Source of the DNA: Halomonas sp. 54_146 | Lineage (GTDB): Bacteria > Pseudomonadota > Gammaproteobacteria > Pseudomonadales > Halomonadaceae | Assembly (NCBI RefSeq): GCF_001507855.1 | Contig: NZ_LGEN01000005.1 | Span: forward strand, 62,001-126,000 | Direction: 5' to 3' | DNA length: 64,000 bases | Part shown: piece after piece, positions 17,648-27,115 of the stretch | Position numbering within the stretch: the first letter of the stretch is position 1 | Layout: the number at the start of each line of letters is the position of its first letter | Translations under genes and position numbers: made by a program | Notes under the pieces: model-generated | The model's input: only the letters and a program-made list of their open reading frames with translations | What the model was told of the DNA's origin: nothing | Databases searched by the model: none

Positions 17648-19057
17648 TTCGCCTGGCAGCACGTCTTTGCCGTCGAAATAGTCCTTGGTCAGCTTAAAGA
17701 CTACCGGCGAAAGCAGCGCCAACGCAATCAGGTTAGGGATGGCCATCATGGCGTTGAAGGTGTCTGCCATTAGCCAAATAAAGCCTAGCTGAGCAATCGC
17801 CCCCAAAGGAATGGCCAACACAAACAACACCCGATAGATCATGATTGAACGCGTTCCAAACAGGAACTGGCAGCACTTCTCACCATAAAATGACCAGCCT
17901 AAAATGGTGGTAAACGCAAAGATAGCCAAGGCCACCGCGACAATTTGATTACCAAAGCCCGGCAGCGCAGCATCAAACGAAAGCGCCGTTAGCGATGCGC
18001 CCGCCTCGCCATCTATCCATACGGTAGAGGTCAAAATGACCAAGGCAGTAATGGTGCAGACAATGATGGTATCAATAAACGTACCCAGCATCGCGATCAA
18101 GCCCTGACGCACAGGATTTTTGGTTTTTGCCGCAGCGTGGGCAATGGGAGCGCTACCCAAACCCGCTTCGTTAGAGAAAATACCCCGCGCCACACCAAAG
18201 CGGATCGCCGCCATGACTGCCGCACCAGCAAAACCACCCGCCGCTGCCATCGGATTAAAGGCGTAGTAGAAAATCAAACCAAAGGCATCGCCCACTTGGC
18301 CGGCATTAATGATCAATACCAACAGGCCAGCACTTACATAGGCAATCCCCATAATGGGCACCAGCTTGCCGGCTACTTTAGCAATACGCTTAATGCCACC
18401 GAGAATCACCGCCCCCGCCAGCACCATAATCACTACGCCGCTCAGCCAGGTTGGGATACCAAAAGTGGAATCCATGGCATCAGCAACCGAATTAGACTGC
18501 ACGGTATTACCAATACCAAACGCGGCTACTGCCCCAAAAAAAGCAAAAACACCGCCTAGCCATAGCCACTTTTTACCCAGGCCGTTTTTGATATAAAACA
18601 TCGGCCCGCCCACGTGGAAGCCGGTGCTATCGGTTTCACGGTAACGGACAGCCAATACGGCCTCGGCAAACTTGGTCGCCATGCCCACCAACGCGGTAAT
18701 CCACATCCAAAAAACCGCGCCGGGGCCACCTAAGGCAATGGCGGTTGCCACACCGGCAATATTACCGGTACCGATGGTCGCAGAGAGCGCGGTCATCAAC
18801 GCCTCAAAAGGCGATATCTCACCCTCATCGCCTTCACCGGCTTTTTTTGCCGCTAGCTTTTCATCAGCGACTTTTTCAACATCCCGCTTTGGCGCACGAC
18901 CTGCCCACATTAGCTTGAAACCCATGCCGAGCTTTCTAATCGGCATCAGTTTCAAGCCAATCTGCAAGTAGATGCCCACCCCGAGCAACAGAATCAACAT
19001 GATAGGTCCCCAGACCACGCCGTTGATCGCCCCTAATAGGCTAGTTAATGTTTCCAC
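17627..19057 (-). CDS. Alanine/glycine:cation symporter, AGCS family
   Basis: 476-aa sodium-coupled amino-acid transporter of the inner membrane with about ten hydrophobic helices. The start VVWGPIMLILLLGVGIYLQI, the FEALMTALSATIGTGNIAGVATA block (about 84-106) and GAPIAHAAAKTKNP-type segment (SNEAGLGSAPIAHAAA) are AGCS hallmarks. There is a short charged insert after helix 2 (DVEKVADEKLAAKKAGEGDEG). Position immediately before gcvT suggests glycine or alanine uptake feeding glycine cleavage. Its last codons seed a 19-bp tandem repeat. Confidence 0.93.
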   Translation of the reverse strand: METLTSLLGAINGVVWGPIMLILLLGVGIYLQIGLKLMPIRKLGMGFKLMWAGRAPKRDVEKVADEKLAAKKAGEGDEGEISPFEALMTALSATIGTGNIAGVATAIALGGPGAVFWMWITALVGMATKFAEAVLAVRYRETDSTGFHVGGPMFYIKNGLGKKWLWLGGVFAFFGAVAAFGIGNTVQSNSVADAMDSTFGIPTWLSGVVIMVLAGAVILGGIKRIAKVAGKLVPIMGIAYVSAGLLVLIINAGQVGDAFGLIFYYAFNPMAAAGGFAGAAVMAAIRFGVARGIFSNEAGLGSAPIAHAAAKTKNPVRQGLIAMLGTFIDTIIVCTITALVILTSTVWIDGEAGASLTALSFDAALPGFGNQIVAVALAIFAFTTILGWSFYGEKCCQFLFGTRSIMIYRVLFVLAIPLGAIAQLGFIWLMADTFNAMMAIPNLIALALLSPVVFKLTKDYFDGKDVLPGEELDHDR

Positions 19058-19558
19058 GCGCTTCTCCTTACCCTGTTGTTGGCTTATTGAATTTATTGGT
19101 TATTCCTGACAGCCAGCCTATCGGCAGCCAAGGCTATGTCTGCCAGGACGATTGCTGCCAGGACTATTCTGGCGACCAAACACCACCTTGTCACGGCGTC
19201 ATCGTGCCTGTTTTACAGCATAACGGCATTTACACCATAATCGTTGTATACCATAAGCTTAGTGAGCTTCTATCCTGGTGCCCCTTGTGTATGCCGTGGC
19301 ACAAAGGGGATACCATTTTTAACCAGGCAGATAAATATAAAAAACAAAAAGAGTAGCTCTGTCGCAGCAAAAAGGAGCAATGAAGAAATTTGTTTCCGAT
19401 GAGAAACACGTTAATATGCACCACTATTCGCTCAGCGCTGCCGCACATTGTGCGTGCTTACATGCACCAACTGACATACACCGACCGAGAGTCGCCAAGT
19501 CGAGCCACAAGCGCTAGTATGCTTGAGTCCAGAAAACTGTTTCATATAGGAAAATATC
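19058..19558. other. Divergent control region between the AGCS gene and gcvH
   Basis: 500 bp with no credible gene. It holds an imperfect hairpin CCCCTTGTG / CACAAAGGGG (19281-19309), a 16-bp-spaced direct repeat CTGCCAGGAC-G/T-ATT (about 19140-19169), and the start-proximal AGGA site of gcvH. I looked for glycine-riboswitch core sequences on both strands and did not find them. It must contain the promoters for both directions. Confidence 0.6.
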
Positions 19559-19948
19559 ATGAGCAACCTCCCAGCTAATCTTCGCTACGCCCCCAGCCAC
19601 GAATGGGTGCTTGACCATCAAGATGGCACCGTGACGGTAGGCATCAGTGACCATGCTCAGCAAGCGCTTGGCGATGTGGTGTTTGTCGAACTGCCGGAAG
19701 TGGGTGCAGCCCTCTCCAAAGGCCAGGAATTTGGCGTCATTGAATCGGTAAAAGCCGCTTCTGATCTTTATTCCCCCGTTACTGGCGAAGTGATTGAAGT
19801 TAACGAAGCCCTTGAAGACGCCCCTGAAACTGTCAACGAAGCCCCTTATGAAGGCGGCTGGATCATGAAAGTACGCCTGGATGACTCAGCGCTGGAAGAT
19901 CTGCTAGACGCTGATGCTTACCAAGCAACGCTAAGCGCTGAAGACTAA
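19559..19948 (+). CDS. gcvH: Glycine cleavage system H protein
   Basis: Lipoyl carrier that shuttles the aminomethyl group between GcvP, GcvT and dihydrolipoyl dehydrogenase. 129 aa, standard length. The lipoylated Lys is in [20 protein letters not shown] (Lys near residue 64). N-terminal RYAPSHEWV and C-terminal GGWIMKVRL are typical. ATG is preceded by AGGA 9 nt upstream. gcvP follows 112 bp downstream. Confidence 0.97.
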   Translation: MSNLPANLRYAPSHEWVLDHQDGTVTVGISDHAQQALGDVVFVELPEVGAALSKGQEFGVIESVKAASDLYSPVTGEVIEVNEALEDAPETVNEAPYEGGWIMKVRLDDSALEDLLDADAYQATLSAED

Positions 19949-19988
19949 GCACGCTAAAGACTAAGCACACCAAAGACTAAGCACGCTG
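19941..19988 (+). repeat. 16-bp tandem repeat x3 including the gcvH stop codon
   Basis: Units AAGACTAAGCACGCTA, AAGACTAAGCACACCA and AAGACTAAGCACGCTG. The first starts in the last coding codons (GAA GAC TAA), so every copy carries an echo of the stop codon. Confidence 0.88.
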
Positions 19989-19989
19989 G

Positions 19990-20014
19990 AGCCTGCCCGT
20001 TTTCGGCAGGCCCT
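19990..20014 (+). terminator. Hairpin between gcvH and gcvP
   Basis: Stem GCCTGCC / GGCAGGC with loop CGTTTTC, followed by CCTTCGC and no long T-run. Probably lowers gcvP relative to gcvH or stabilises the gcvH 3-prime end. Confidence 0.5.
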
Positions 20015-20060
20015 TCGCTTACCCCCTGCACGGTTCTTTCTCAACGTTCGGAATCTACCC

Positions 20061-22955
20061 ATGTCTTTTGAAACACGCCGCCTGGCCGAGCTGGCCGACC
20101 ACGATGCTTTTATCAAACGTCATAATGGTCCAAGTCAAGATGACGTCACCACGATGCTAAAAGCGCTCAACATGCAGCACATGGAAGATCTGATTGAGCA
20201 AACCGTGCCGAGCGATATTCGCCTTGGCCGCGAGCTAGCACTGGACGAGCCTCGCAGCGAAGCAGAAGCGCTTGATTACCTTGCGCACTTAGCGCGCCAA
20301 AACCGCGTGGCTAAAAGCTATATTGGCCAAGGCTACTATGGCACCCATATGCCAGCGGTTATTCAGCGCAATGTATTAGAAAATCCGGGTTGGTATACGG
20401 CTTATACCCCTTACCAGCCAGAAATTTCCCAGGGTCGACTGGAAGGCTTGCTGAACTTCCAGCAAGTGGTCATGGACTTAACCGGCATGGAGCTTGCGAA
20501 CGCTTCACTGCTTGACGAAGCCACCGCCGCCGCTGAAGCCATGGCGCTGTGCAAGCGCGGCAATAAGAAGAGCAAATCCAACGCGTTCTTCGTGGCCGAC
20601 GACGTGTTCCCGCAAACGCTGGACGTGGTCAAAACGCGTGCGGCGTTTTTTGGTTTTGAGCTGATCACTGGCCCCGCTGAAGAACTGGCCAGCCATGATG
20701 TATTTGGTGCGTTAATTCAGTACCCGTCAGCCAGTGGCCAAGTGCGTGATCTTGCACCGCTGACCAGCGCTGCCGCTGCGCGCAATATCATGACCTGCGT
20801 TGCCACCGACCTTTTGAGCCTGGTGCTGCTGAAAGAACCCGGCAAGCTCGGTGCCGACATCGTCGTTGGCAGCTCCCAGCGCTTTGGCGTGCCAATGGGT
20901 TTTGGCGGCCCTCATGCGGCCTTCTTCGCCACCTCTGACAAGCTCAAACGCTCTATCCCAGGGCGGATTATCGGCGTCTCTAAAGATAGCCGCGGCAACA
21001 CGGCGCTGCGCATGGCGATGCAAACCCGCGAGCAGCATATCCGCCGCGAGAAAGCGACCTCGAACATTTGCACGGCTCAAGCCCTGCTGGCCAATATCGC
21101 AGGCTTTTACGCCACCTATCACGGCGCAGAAGGGCTGCGCAAAATTGCTGGCCGCGTGCACCGCTTAACCACCCTCCTCGCGGAAGGTTTAAAGCAGTCC
21201 GGCGTGTCGCTCGCCCATGACAGCTGGTTTGATACGCTGCGCTTAACCGGCGTTGACGCTGGTAAAATCCATGGCCGCGCCATGACCCATGACATCAATT
21301 TGCACTACTTCGCCAACGGCGATGTAGGCATCAGCCTGGATGAAACCACCACGGCTCATGATGTGGCGGCGCTGTTTGATGTACTGCTCGGCGATGAGCA
21401 CGGGCTTTCGGTGGCAACCTTAGACGAGCAGGCGATCGCTAACGCCACTTCAGGCATTCCCGCTGAATGTCGCCGCGAAAGTGATTTCCTAACGCACCCC
21501 ACCTTCAGCCGCTACCGCAGCGAAACCGAAATGCTGCGCTACTTAAAGCGTCTGGAGAATAAAGATCTTTCACTCGCCCATGCGATGATTCCCTTGGGCT
21601 CTTGCACCATGAAGCTCAATGCGACCAGCGAGATGATTCCTATCTCCTGGCCCTCGTTTGCGCATCTGCATCCGTTTGCGCCCCGCGACCAGGTGGCTGG
21701 CTATCACCAAATGATCGACGAACTCTCGGCCTTTCTGGTTGAAGTCACCGGCTACGATCATATCTCGATGCAGCCTAACTCTGGTGCGCAGGGCGAATAC
21801 GCAGGCCTAGTTGCCATTCGCCGCTACCAGGCAGCGCAGGGTGAAAGCCACCGCGATGTCTGTTTGATCCCAAGCTCTGCCCACGGCACCAACCCTGCCT
21901 CTGCCGCCATGGTGCAGATGAAAGTAGTGGTGGTTGAGTGTGATCAAAATGGCAATATCGACATGGCGGATTTGCGCCAAAAAGCGGAGCAGCACCGCGA
22001 TCAGCTCTCTGCCATTATGTTGACCTACCCTTCAACCCACGGCGTGTTTGAAACCAGTGTCCGCGAAGCGTGCAAGATCGTTCACGACAACGGCGGCCAG
22101 GTGTACATTGATGGTGCCAATATGAACGCTCAGGTAGGGTTAACCCGCCCCGGCGATTTTGGCGGCGATGTTTCCCACCTTAACCTGCACAAAACGTTCT
22201 GTATTCCCCACGGCGGCGGCGGCCCCGGCATGGGTCCTATCGGCGTTAAAGCGCACCTTGCGCCTTTCGTTTCTAACCACGTGGTCACGCCAATCAACGG
22301 CGTTAATGCTGACAGCGGTGCCGTGTCGGCGGCGGCCTTCGGCAGTGCGTCGATTCTGCCCATCTCGTGGGCTTACATTAAGATGATGGGTGCCCGCGGG
22401 CTGCGCGAAGCCACCGAGCTGGCGATTCTCAACGCCAACTACATTGCCAAACGCCTGGAAACGTCGTTTCCCATTTTGTACAAAGGCGAAAACGGCACCG
22501 TGGCACACGAATGCATTATTGACATTCGCCCGCTCAAAGCTGCCTCTGGCATTAGTGAAGAGGATATCGCCAAGCGCTTGATGGATTATGGTTTCCATGC
22601 CCCGACCATGTCTTTCCCGGTGCCGGGTACGCTGATGATCGAGCCAACGGAATCTGAGTCACTGTACGAAATTGACCGTTTCTGCGACGCCATGGTAGCG
22701 ATTCGAGAAGAGATCGCCCGAGTGGAAAGCGGTGAATGGTCACTGGAAAACAATCCGCTGGTGAATGCCCCGCATACCCAAGCGGACTTGATGGACAGTG
22801 ACTGGCAGCGGCCCTACGACCGCCAGTTAGCGGCGTTCCCAACGGCAGCGGTACAAGCAGCGAAATACTGGCCTGCGGTTAACCGCGTCGATAACGTATT
22901 TGGCGACCGTCAACTGATTTGCTCTTGCCCTAGCATTGATGAGTACCGCGACTAA
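20061..22955 (+). CDS. gcvP: Glycine cleavage system P protein (glycine dehydrogenase, decarboxylating)
   Basis: PLP enzyme that decarboxylates glycine and loads the aminomethyl group on lipoyl-GcvH. 964 aa single-chain form, made of two homologous PLP-fold halves. The PLP-binding Lys is in [18 protein letters not shown] (about residue 712). The N-terminal block [25 protein letters not shown] and [10 protein letters not shown] near 515 are highly conserved. The protein ends in an ordinary C-terminus. Second gene of the gcvHP unit. Confidence 0.98.
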   Translation: MSFETRRLAELADHDAFIKRHNGPSQDDVTTMLKALNMQHMEDLIEQTVPSDIRLGRELALDEPRSEAEALDYLAHLARQNRVAKSYIGQGYYGTHMPAVIQRNVLENPGWYTAYTPYQPEISQGRLEGLLNFQQVVMDLTGMELANASLLDEATAAAEAMALCKRGNKKSKSNAFFVADDVFPQTLDVVKTRAAFFGFELITGPAEELASHDVFGALIQYPSASGQVRDLAPLTSAAAARNIMTCVATDLLSLVLLKEPGKLGADIVVGSSQRFGVPMGFGGPHAAFFATSDKLKRSIPGRIIGVSKDSRGNTALRMAMQTREQHIRREKATSNICTAQALLANIAGFYATYHGAEGLRKIAGRVHRLTTLLAEGLKQSGVSLAHDSWFDTLRLTGVDAGKIHGRAMTHDINLHYFANGDVGISLDETTTAHDVAALFDVLLGDEHGLSVATLDEQAIANATSGIPAECRRESDFLTHPTFSRYRSETEMLRYLKRLENKDLSLAHAMIPLGSCTMKLNATSEMIPISWPSFAHLHPFAPRDQVAGYHQMIDELSAFLVEVTGYDHISMQPNSGAQGEYAGLVAIRRYQAAQGESHRDVCLIPSSAHGTNPASAAMVQMKVVVVECDQNGNIDMADLRQKAEQHRDQLSAIMLTYPSTHGVFETSVREACKIVHDNGGQVYIDGANMNAQVGLTRPGDFGGDVSHLNLHKTFCIPHGGGGPGMGPIGVKAHLAPFVSNHVVTPINGVNADSGAVSAAAFGSASILPISWAYIKMMGARGLREATELAILNANYIAKRLETSFPILYKGENGTVAHECIIDIRPLKAASGISEEDIAKRLMDYGFHAPTMSFPVPGTLMIEPTESESLYEIDRFCDAMVAIREEIARVESGEWSLENNPLVNAPHTQADLMDSDWQRPYDRQLAAFPTAAVQAAKYWPAVNRVDNVFGDRQLICSCPSIDEYRD

Positions 22956-22981
22956 CCATCGCGGGCGCTAATCGCGAATGA

Positions 22982-23944
22982 TCACAACGCCTCTGGCCGC
23001 TGTTTTTCTGGCGCTGTCTCTGACAGCTCTGAAAAAGAAGCGGGCACCAGGGGCGTTTTTTCTTGCATACGCTGGGCATGAAAACCGTTTAGCAATTTCT
23101 CATACCGTTTGGGTAACACGGAGTCGCGGCGGCGAAGAAGATAAAGCACCTCATTGACCGCACTGGGCAGGTTCAGCGCTTTCACCTGACGCTGCCAGGG
23201 CGAGGTTTCCAATACCAGTCTCGACACGACAGTAAAGCCTAACCCCCTAGCGACCGCATCCAACACCATGCTGACTTCGTTGGTAAAGCCTTGGTGGCGG
23301 AAATGCGTCATGGAACGAAACTCATCCGGGTAGTTAGCTCTCAGTAGCGCATTGGCGTGATTAATACCGTCGTAGTAATTAAGAAAGCCGATACCCATTA
23401 AATCCGACAAGGTGCTGCCCGCAAAATCAGCAGGCACCACCAAGCAGAGTGGTTCCTGATGCCAAAGGGTGCAATCAAGCTCAGGGTGCCTCATCGCTTC
23501 GGTTACAATCCCAATATCATAGCGGCCTTCCAGCAGGTCATTCACAATTTCGTGGTTAAAAGCGAAGCTATAATTGACCGTTAAATTAGGGTGCATTTGC
23601 TGCTGCCCCAAGATATACGGATAGAACATCAGCCCTACGCTGCCAGGTGAGGCAATACGGCAATCGCCGCTATCCAAAGAATCATCATCTAAGCCATGAC
23701 GAAACTGCTCATGGTCTGCGAACAGCTTTAACGCATAGTCATAAACGCGGCGGCCTGTTTCCGTTAGCGTAAAACTACGCCCCTTGCGCTCTAACAAGGC
23801 TTTATTTAAATAGCTTTCTAACTTGCGTACATGCTGGCTGACGCCGGGTTGGGTCATCTCTAAGCGATGCGCCGTTCGGGTAAAACTACCTGTTTCCACT
23901 AAGGTAATAAACGTACGAAAATATTGGGCATTAAACATCGTCAA
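22982..23944 (-). CDS. LysR-family transcriptional regulator
   Basis: 320 aa. N-terminal winged HTH (residues about 5-64) with YFRTFITLVETGSFTRTAHRLEMTQPGVSQHVRKLE, then a two-lobed periplasmic-binding-like effector domain (about 95-290). The start could be the second Met (MFNAQYF, 23938). It converges on gcvP and is divergent from ppnN (about 180 bp between them), which makes ppnN or itself the nearest candidate target. The effector is unknown. The C-terminus carries a charged extension (SELSETAPEKQRPEAL). Confidence 0.9.
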   Translation of the reverse strand: MTMFNAQYFRTFITLVETGSFTRTAHRLEMTQPGVSQHVRKLESYLNKALLERKGRSFTLTETGRRVYDYALKLFADHEQFRHGLDDDSLDSGDCRIASPGSVGLMFYPYILGQQQMHPNLTVNYSFAFNHEIVNDLLEGRYDIGIVTEAMRHPELDCTLWHQEPLCLVVPADFAGSTLSDLMGIGFLNYYDGINHANALLRANYPDEFRSMTHFRHQGFTNEVSMVLDAVARGLGFTVVSRLVLETSPWQRQVKALNLPSAVNEVLYLLRRRDSVLPKRYEKLLNGFHAQRMQEKTPLVPASFSELSETAPEKQRPEAL

Positions 23945-24125
23945 AAACCGTTGTTAAAAACAATTGTCAAAAATCATCGTTTTAGTCGCCATCGCTTTAG
24001 CAGCCATCATATTAAACATGCCTCATAGTAGCACAGCCGCCTGGCTACCCGTTGCGCCACTGTACCCGCCGCTGGGTCATGGTAGACTGCCGAAAGCTTT
24101 CACACGACTAGGGACAGCCCCGCTA

Positions 24126-25508
24126 ATGACCGAACTAGCTCAACCCCGCGCCACTCTTTCCAGCATCATTTCCCCGGAAGGCAGTCTCGAAGTACTTTCT
24201 CAGCATGAAGTTAATCGATTACATAATACCTCCAAAAACGGCCTGCATGATTTGCTAAGGCAATGTGCGCTGGCAGTGCTCAATTGCGGCAATCCTAGCG
24301 ACGATAGCCTGGCGATTTTAGAAGCCTATAAAGATTTCGATATAGAAGTATTGCAACAAGATCGCGGCATTCGTTTAAAGCTGACTAACGCCCCTGCAGA
24401 AGCGTTTGTTGATGGCCGAATGATACGCGGCATTCGGGAGCATTTATCGGCGGTCATTCGCGATATTGTTTACGTTTACAATGAAATTCAGAGCCATAAC
24501 CGCTTTGATCTCAGCACGGCAGAAGGCACCACCAATGCCGTCTTTCACATACTACGCAAAGCTGGCACGCTAAAAACAGGGCGTGACCCTAGCCTGGTCG
24601 TGTGTTGGGGCGGCCACTCCATTTCTCGCGAAGAGTATGAGTACACCAAAGATGTGGGTTACCACCTAGGCCTGCGCGATTTAGATATTTGTACCGGCTG
24701 CGGCCCTGGCGCAATGAAAGGCCCCATGAAAGGTGCCAACGTTGCCCATGCCAAACAGCGCCGCAAAGAGGGGCGCTATTTAGGTATCTCAGAACCCGGC
24801 ATTATCGCTGCAGAAGCCCCTAACCCTATTGTCAATGAACTGGTGGTGATGCCCGATATTGAAAAACGCCTGGAAGCCTTTGTGCGCCTGGGGCATGGCA
24901 TTATTGTTTTCCCTGGCGGCGTAGGCACTGCAGAAGAAATTCTTTACCTGCTGGGTATCTTGCTGCACCCAAGCAACAAAGATATTCCTTTTCCGCTCAT
25001 TTTCACCGGCCCTGCTGACTCTGCCGCCTACTTTCAAAAAATCGATGAGTTCCTGGTCTATACCCTGGGTGAAGAAATTCGCCGCTACTACACCATCATT
25101 ACCGGCGACCCGGTCGCCGTCGCGCGCAGCATGCGCCATGGCATTGACGAAATCACTGAATTCCGTCGCACCCATCAGGATGCGTTTTATTACAACTGGC
25201 GCTTGACCATCGCACGGGAGTTCCAGGCAACGTTTGAGCCTACTCATGAAGCCATGCGCGCATTAGCACTTCACCGCCAACAGCCTACTCATGAGTTAGC
25301 TGCCAACCTGCGCCGCGCCTTTTCAGGGATTGTAGCGGGCAACGTCAAAGAGCCTGGCATTCGCGCCATTAAAGCCCGCGGCCCCTTTGTATTAACGGCG
25401 GAACCCGAACTGATGCAACGCCTGGATGAATTGCTAGCGTCTTTTGTAGCCCAAGGGCGCATGAAACTAGGCGGCCACCCCTACACGCCCTGCTACGTGC
25501 TGAAATAG
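24126..25508 (+). CDS. ppnN: Pyrimidine/purine nucleotide 5-monophosphate nucleosidase (LOG family)
   Basis: Cleaves nucleoside monophosphates to base plus ribose-5-phosphate; in E. coli (YgdH) it is tuned by (p)ppGpp. The ORF opens at 23964, but ATG 24126 (MTELAQPRATLSSIISPEG) gives 461 aa, close to the E. coli 454. LOG motifs VVCWGGHSIS, CTGCGPGAMKGPMKGA and PGGVGTAEEILYLLG are clear. The conserved C-terminal block LRRAFSGIVAGNVKEPGIRAI is intact. The ribosome site is weak (GGGA about 12 nt upstream). Confidence 0.93.
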   Translation: MTELAQPRATLSSIISPEGSLEVLSQHEVNRLHNTSKNGLHDLLRQCALAVLNCGNPSDDSLAILEAYKDFDIEVLQQDRGIRLKLTNAPAEAFVDGRMIRGIREHLSAVIRDIVYVYNEIQSHNRFDLSTAEGTTNAVFHILRKAGTLKTGRDPSLVVCWGGHSISREEYEYTKDVGYHLGLRDLDICTGCGPGAMKGPMKGANVAHAKQRRKEGRYLGISEPGIIAAEAPNPIVNELVVMPDIEKRLEAFVRLGHGIIVFPGGVGTAEEILYLLGILLHPSNKDIPFPLIFTGPADSAAYFQKIDEFLVYTLGEEIRRYYTIITGDPVAVARSMRHGIDEITEFRRTHQDAFYYNWRLTIAREFQATFEPTHEAMRALALHRQQPTHELAANLRRAFSGIVAGNVKEPGIRAIKARGPFVLTAEPELMQRLDELLASFVAQGRMKLGGHPYTPCYVLK

Positions 25509-25581
25509 CCATGTGTTATTAGCAAGCATACTCTTTGTGCTGGCGAGCCTCTGGAACTAAACCGGGAAAAAAGAACCTGAG

Positions 25582-25615
25582 CTGATAGACAGAACTGATA
25601 GACAGAGCCGATAGA
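25582..25615 (+). repeat. 13-bp tandem repeat x2.5
   Basis: CTGATAGACAGAA, CTGATAGACAGAG and a partial CCGATAGA in the gap after ppnN. Same style as the other short tandem arrays. Confidence 0.8.
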
Positions 25616-25661
25616 TTTTGTTGGCATTTGCCGCACAATGCACCACTGAAAGGAACTCACC

Positions 25662-25862
25662 ATGTCGATGATTGACCAGCTTAACAACGTAAAAACCAAA
25701 GACTTCGCAAAGCATTGCTATGAGAGCAGCTCTGTAAAGAAACTTCGGGATGCTGCGGAAGGTAAAGCTGACCAGGCAGAAATGGAGCACTGGGGGCTAA
25801 CCGAGGGGCAGTGGGAAGAAGCGATTGCCGCCGCCTTGGCGGACCATGAAGGCAAAGAGTAA
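25662..25862 (+). CDS. Small acidic protein of unknown function
   Basis: 66-aa soluble, helical, acidic protein beginning MSMIDQLNNVKTKDFAKHCYESSSVKKLRD. AAGGAAC sits 8 nt before ATG, and a textbook terminator follows, so it is very likely a real monocistronic gene. There is a single Cys and a WGLTEGQWEEAI segment. Not recognised beyond hypothetical. Confidence 0.75.
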   Translation: MSMIDQLNNVKTKDFAKHCYESSSVKKLRDAAEGKADQAEMEHWGLTEGQWEEAIAAALADHEGKE

Positions 25863-25875
25863 CGCCTAACCGTTG

Positions 25876-25922
25876 AAAGCAGCACGCCCTATCAGTCAAC
25901 TGATGGGGCGTGCTGCTTTTCT
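25876..25922 (+). terminator. Rho-independent terminator
   Basis: Perfect 14-bp stem AAAGCAGCACGCCC / GGGCGTGCTGCTTT with a 16-nt loop and TTTT end, directly after the 66-aa gene. It can serve the convergent lipoprotein gene as well. Confidence 0.92.
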
Positions 25923-25924
25923 AG

Positions 25925-25980
25925 CTAGGCTTTTGTAACTAGGTTTCTCTAGCTAGGTTTCTCTAACTATTCAGCGCTAG
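25925..25980. repeat. 14-bp tandem repeat x3-4 at the 3-prime end of the lipoprotein gene
   Basis: Units CTAGGCTTTTGTAA, CTAGGTTTCTCTAG, CTAGGTTTCTCTAA and the diverged CTATTCAGCGCTAG. Each unit begins with CTA, the TAG stop of the minus-strand gene in the innermost unit. Confidence 0.85.
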
Positions 25981-26797
25981 ATAGCGCGATCTCACCGTAC
26001 TCTTCACGAAGGCGCTCTAATCTGGCCATTTCATTTTCGGTTAACGCAGGCGAATCCCAAAAACTTTCATCATCAGCGCCCTGTACGCCTTCCAAAGTGA
26101 TGGTTAACGCAGCTGCGTCAGGAATTTGAGCGTTACCCCACGGGCCGAAGCGGTTGGGCGCAAGGCTCCACGCCAGCGTTTCACCGGGTTCAATACCGCC
26201 TGGTATCACGTAATAAAAAGACTCATCTACCCACGGCACAGACCTATCGGTGCTAGTCACCACTCCTCTCAGAAACAGCGTAGAAACAGCCCGTTCAGTG
26301 CCATTAGTAACCGTAAGGTCAATCACCGGCTCTGGGGCACCGTAGGGGCTCTGCGTCATGTAAAACAACGCTTCATCAATAGTGAAGCGCGCTAGCTGCT
26401 GCTTATCGTGTACTGCATTTGCGTGTTTCTCTTCTAGGCGAGTCAGCGTGCGAATGGCCTGCTCCCGCTCTCTTGAGCGCCGCTGACGCAGTATTTCATC
26501 CGCGCGCCGAATGACCTGATCTCCCGTTAGGCCATGCATTTGAGCATTGGCTAATTCGGCGATTTCGGCGGCGTTCATCCGGTGAGGATTAAGAATATCG
26601 ATACCGTTAAAGGTCGCCGTAGCCATAATGATCAGCCCTTGATCAAAATCATCGCGCTTATAAGCGGGCAGCGATTCACGCACCTTCTCGACAGAGACCA
26701 CCGACGCCGGCATAGAGCTAGTGTCTATTTTGGGGTCTGAACAACCGGCTAGCATCAACACCGATAGCAATATTGCAGACAGCCGCAGGCTCCACAT
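25967..26797 (-). CDS. Lipoprotein, DUF6694-like
   Basis: 276 aa. Type II signal peptide with hydrophobic core AILLSVLMLAGC, lipidated Cys near residue 19, and Ser-Asp after it. The N-terminal third (IDTSSMPASVVSVEKVRESL, ADEILRQRRSREREQAIRTLTRLEEKHAN) is helical and resembles DUF6694 lipoproteins; the second half is a beta-rich domain (PVIDLTVTNGTERAVSTLFLRGVV) like an immunoglobulin-type fold. Probably an envelope protein; function unknown. Confidence 0.75.
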   Translation of the reverse strand: MWSLRLSAILLSVLMLAGCSDPKIDTSSMPASVVSVEKVRESLPAYKRDDFDQGLIIMATATFNGIDILNPHRMNAAEIAELANAQMHGLTGDQVIRRADEILRQRRSREREQAIRTLTRLEEKHANAVHDKQQLARFTIDEALFYMTQSPYGAPEPVIDLTVTNGTERAVSTLFLRGVVTSTDRSVPWVDESFYYVIPGGIEPGETLAWSLAPNRFGPWGNAQIPDAAALTITLEGVQGADDESFWDSPALTENEMARLERLREEYGEIALSSAE

Positions 26798-27115
26798 ACA
26801 AAAACCTCAAAACAGCTAATGAAAATTGCTGAGGAGCTTAACGGAAAGCGCTACATACCACTACCCTTTGCGACTTTACTGTTTCTTACTGCTTGACCTC
26901 CTCCCCAATGAAAGGGACTCTTCCCCTCCTAAAGTTTCATCGAGCTACATTGACAGTGCCACAGCGCACCTCTCTACCTCTTAGGTGATAGTCAGGAAAA
27001 AACACTGGGGATAGAGGCTGGAAATAGCTTGCTGCTACTGTTTAACGTCATTAGGGTCTTAAGCTATTTAAACCTGAACAACACTTCGCTCCGGCACTTT
27101 GTCAAAAGGCTTTCC
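26798..27115. other. Intergenic region between the lipoprotein and nnrS
   Basis: About 320 bp. It holds a TTGACA -35-like box at 26950, and a stretch at 26893-26932 (TTGACCTCCTCCCC ... AAAGGGACTCTTCCCC) that looks like the end hairpin of an IS200/IS605-type element, without any transposase nearby. No FNR or NsrR site was found by eye. Confidence 0.45.

Noticed and set aside
19058-19558. Glycine riboswitch in the symporter/gcvH control region
   Set aside because: Location is attractive, but the conserved aptamer core sequences were not seen on either strand. A covariance-model search would decide.
23964-24125. N-terminal extension of ppnN
   Set aside because: Would add 54 residues absent from known PpnN; it crosses the divergent LysR promoter region.
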